From positions 1 through 6,019 of the forward strand of contig DASPUI010000199.1 in assembly GCA_035622995.1 (NCBI GenBank): a stretch of DNA of 6,019 nt, read 5' to 3'. This DNA is from DASPUI01 sp035622995 (GTDB taxonomy: Bacteria > Verrucomicrobiota > Verrucomicrobiia > Chthoniobacterales > UBA10450). The notes under the pieces are model-generated. The model ran no database searches and was not told the origin of the DNA. It was given only the letters and a program-made list of their open reading frames with translations. This document shows positions 5,832 through 6,019 of this stretch, in pieces (the first letter of the stretch is position 1; each line of letters starts with the position of its first letter). A program made the translations under genes and the position numbers.

Positions 5832-6019
5832 TTAGTATGCAGCCGGGACAAACGCAGCGCTCTGAGGCGCTTCGTCCGCCGGTTCCGAGGCTGGCGCGAG
5901 CGGCAGTGTTACGGTCGGGCCGCTGGTGCGCGTTACTTGGAGGATGATACCATGGTCGATACCGGAGGCATCGGTATAGCGGCCGACGATCATGCCATAC
6001 TTGTTAATCCCATTGCGGG
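5832..6019 (-). CDS. HAF-like extracellular repeat protein, C-terminal part (5' end outside window)
   Basis: On the minus strand the frame is open from the right edge to a TAA at 5834-5832 and yields 61 residues. Residues 3-22 read GINKYGMIVGRYTDASGIDH, followed by GIIL. This fits the repeat of HAF-type probable extracellular proteins (Gly-Ile-Asn, then G-x-IVG-x-YTDASG, then a His-Gly/Ala-Phe-like end). Such proteins carry many tandem copies, probably forming a beta-propeller-like or solenoid surface; this is general family impression, and one copy only is visible. The last part (about 38-61) is Ala/Pro-rich (LPLAPASEPADEAPQSAAF) and looks like a disordered tail. Codon-by-codon the reading is clean, with no competing frame. 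It is convergent with the YjbR gene, sharing the terminator at 5755-5808. Function unknown. Confidence 0.68.
   Translation of the reverse strand, partial: RNGINKYGMIVGRYTDASGIDHGIILQVTRTSGPTVTLPLAPASEPADEAPQSAAFVPAAY

Overview
This is a bacterial chromosomal window with densely packed, mostly unrelated housekeeping and stress-type genes. Base composition looks moderately GC-rich and even along its length. There is no transposase, integrase, phage gene, CRISPR array, tRNA or rRNA. Frequent GTG/TTG starts, near-absence of Shine-Dalgarno sites, an HAF-like repeat protein and short CTGA-core repeats between genes would fit a free-living soil-type bacterium, for example Verrucomicrobiota or Acidobacteriota. 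That placement is a low-confidence inference from style.

Layout, left to right. Positions 1-204 hold the C-terminal end of a HIT-family nucleotide-binding protein (+), read from the window edge and followed by a strong hairpin. A 228-bp gap contains an unusual alternating set of inverted repeats just before an exported or membrane-anchored epoxide hydrolase (433-1704, +). Its stop lies 11 bp from the stop of a convergent MarC-family membrane protein (1716-2423, -). A 222-bp divergent intergenic region carrying two sets of 8-bp repeats separates MarC from a ChaA-type Ca2+/H+ antiporter (2646-3785, +). Then come an AhpD-like carboxymuconolactone decarboxylase family protein (3894-4373, +), a classical SDR oxidoreductase (4525-5286, +) and a MmcQ/YjbR-family protein (5345-5698, +). 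A good bidirectional terminator (about 5755-5808) separates the last of these from the C-terminal end of an HAF-like repeat protein on the minus strand (5832-6019).

How the genes work together: no single pathway is evident. The epoxide hydrolase, AhpD-like protein and SDR could all act on reactive or oxidised small molecules. MarC and ChaA are membrane proteins sharing a divergent promoter region. The gaps of 55-151 bp between the same-strand genes argue against one tightly coupled operon.

I did not find a convincing undescribed system. The most interesting material is non-coding: the alternating inverted repeats at 361-406 and the 7-8 bp tandem repeats with a CTGA/TTGA core, which recur in three separate intergenic regions. 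The two genes cut by the window edges are also easy to miss.
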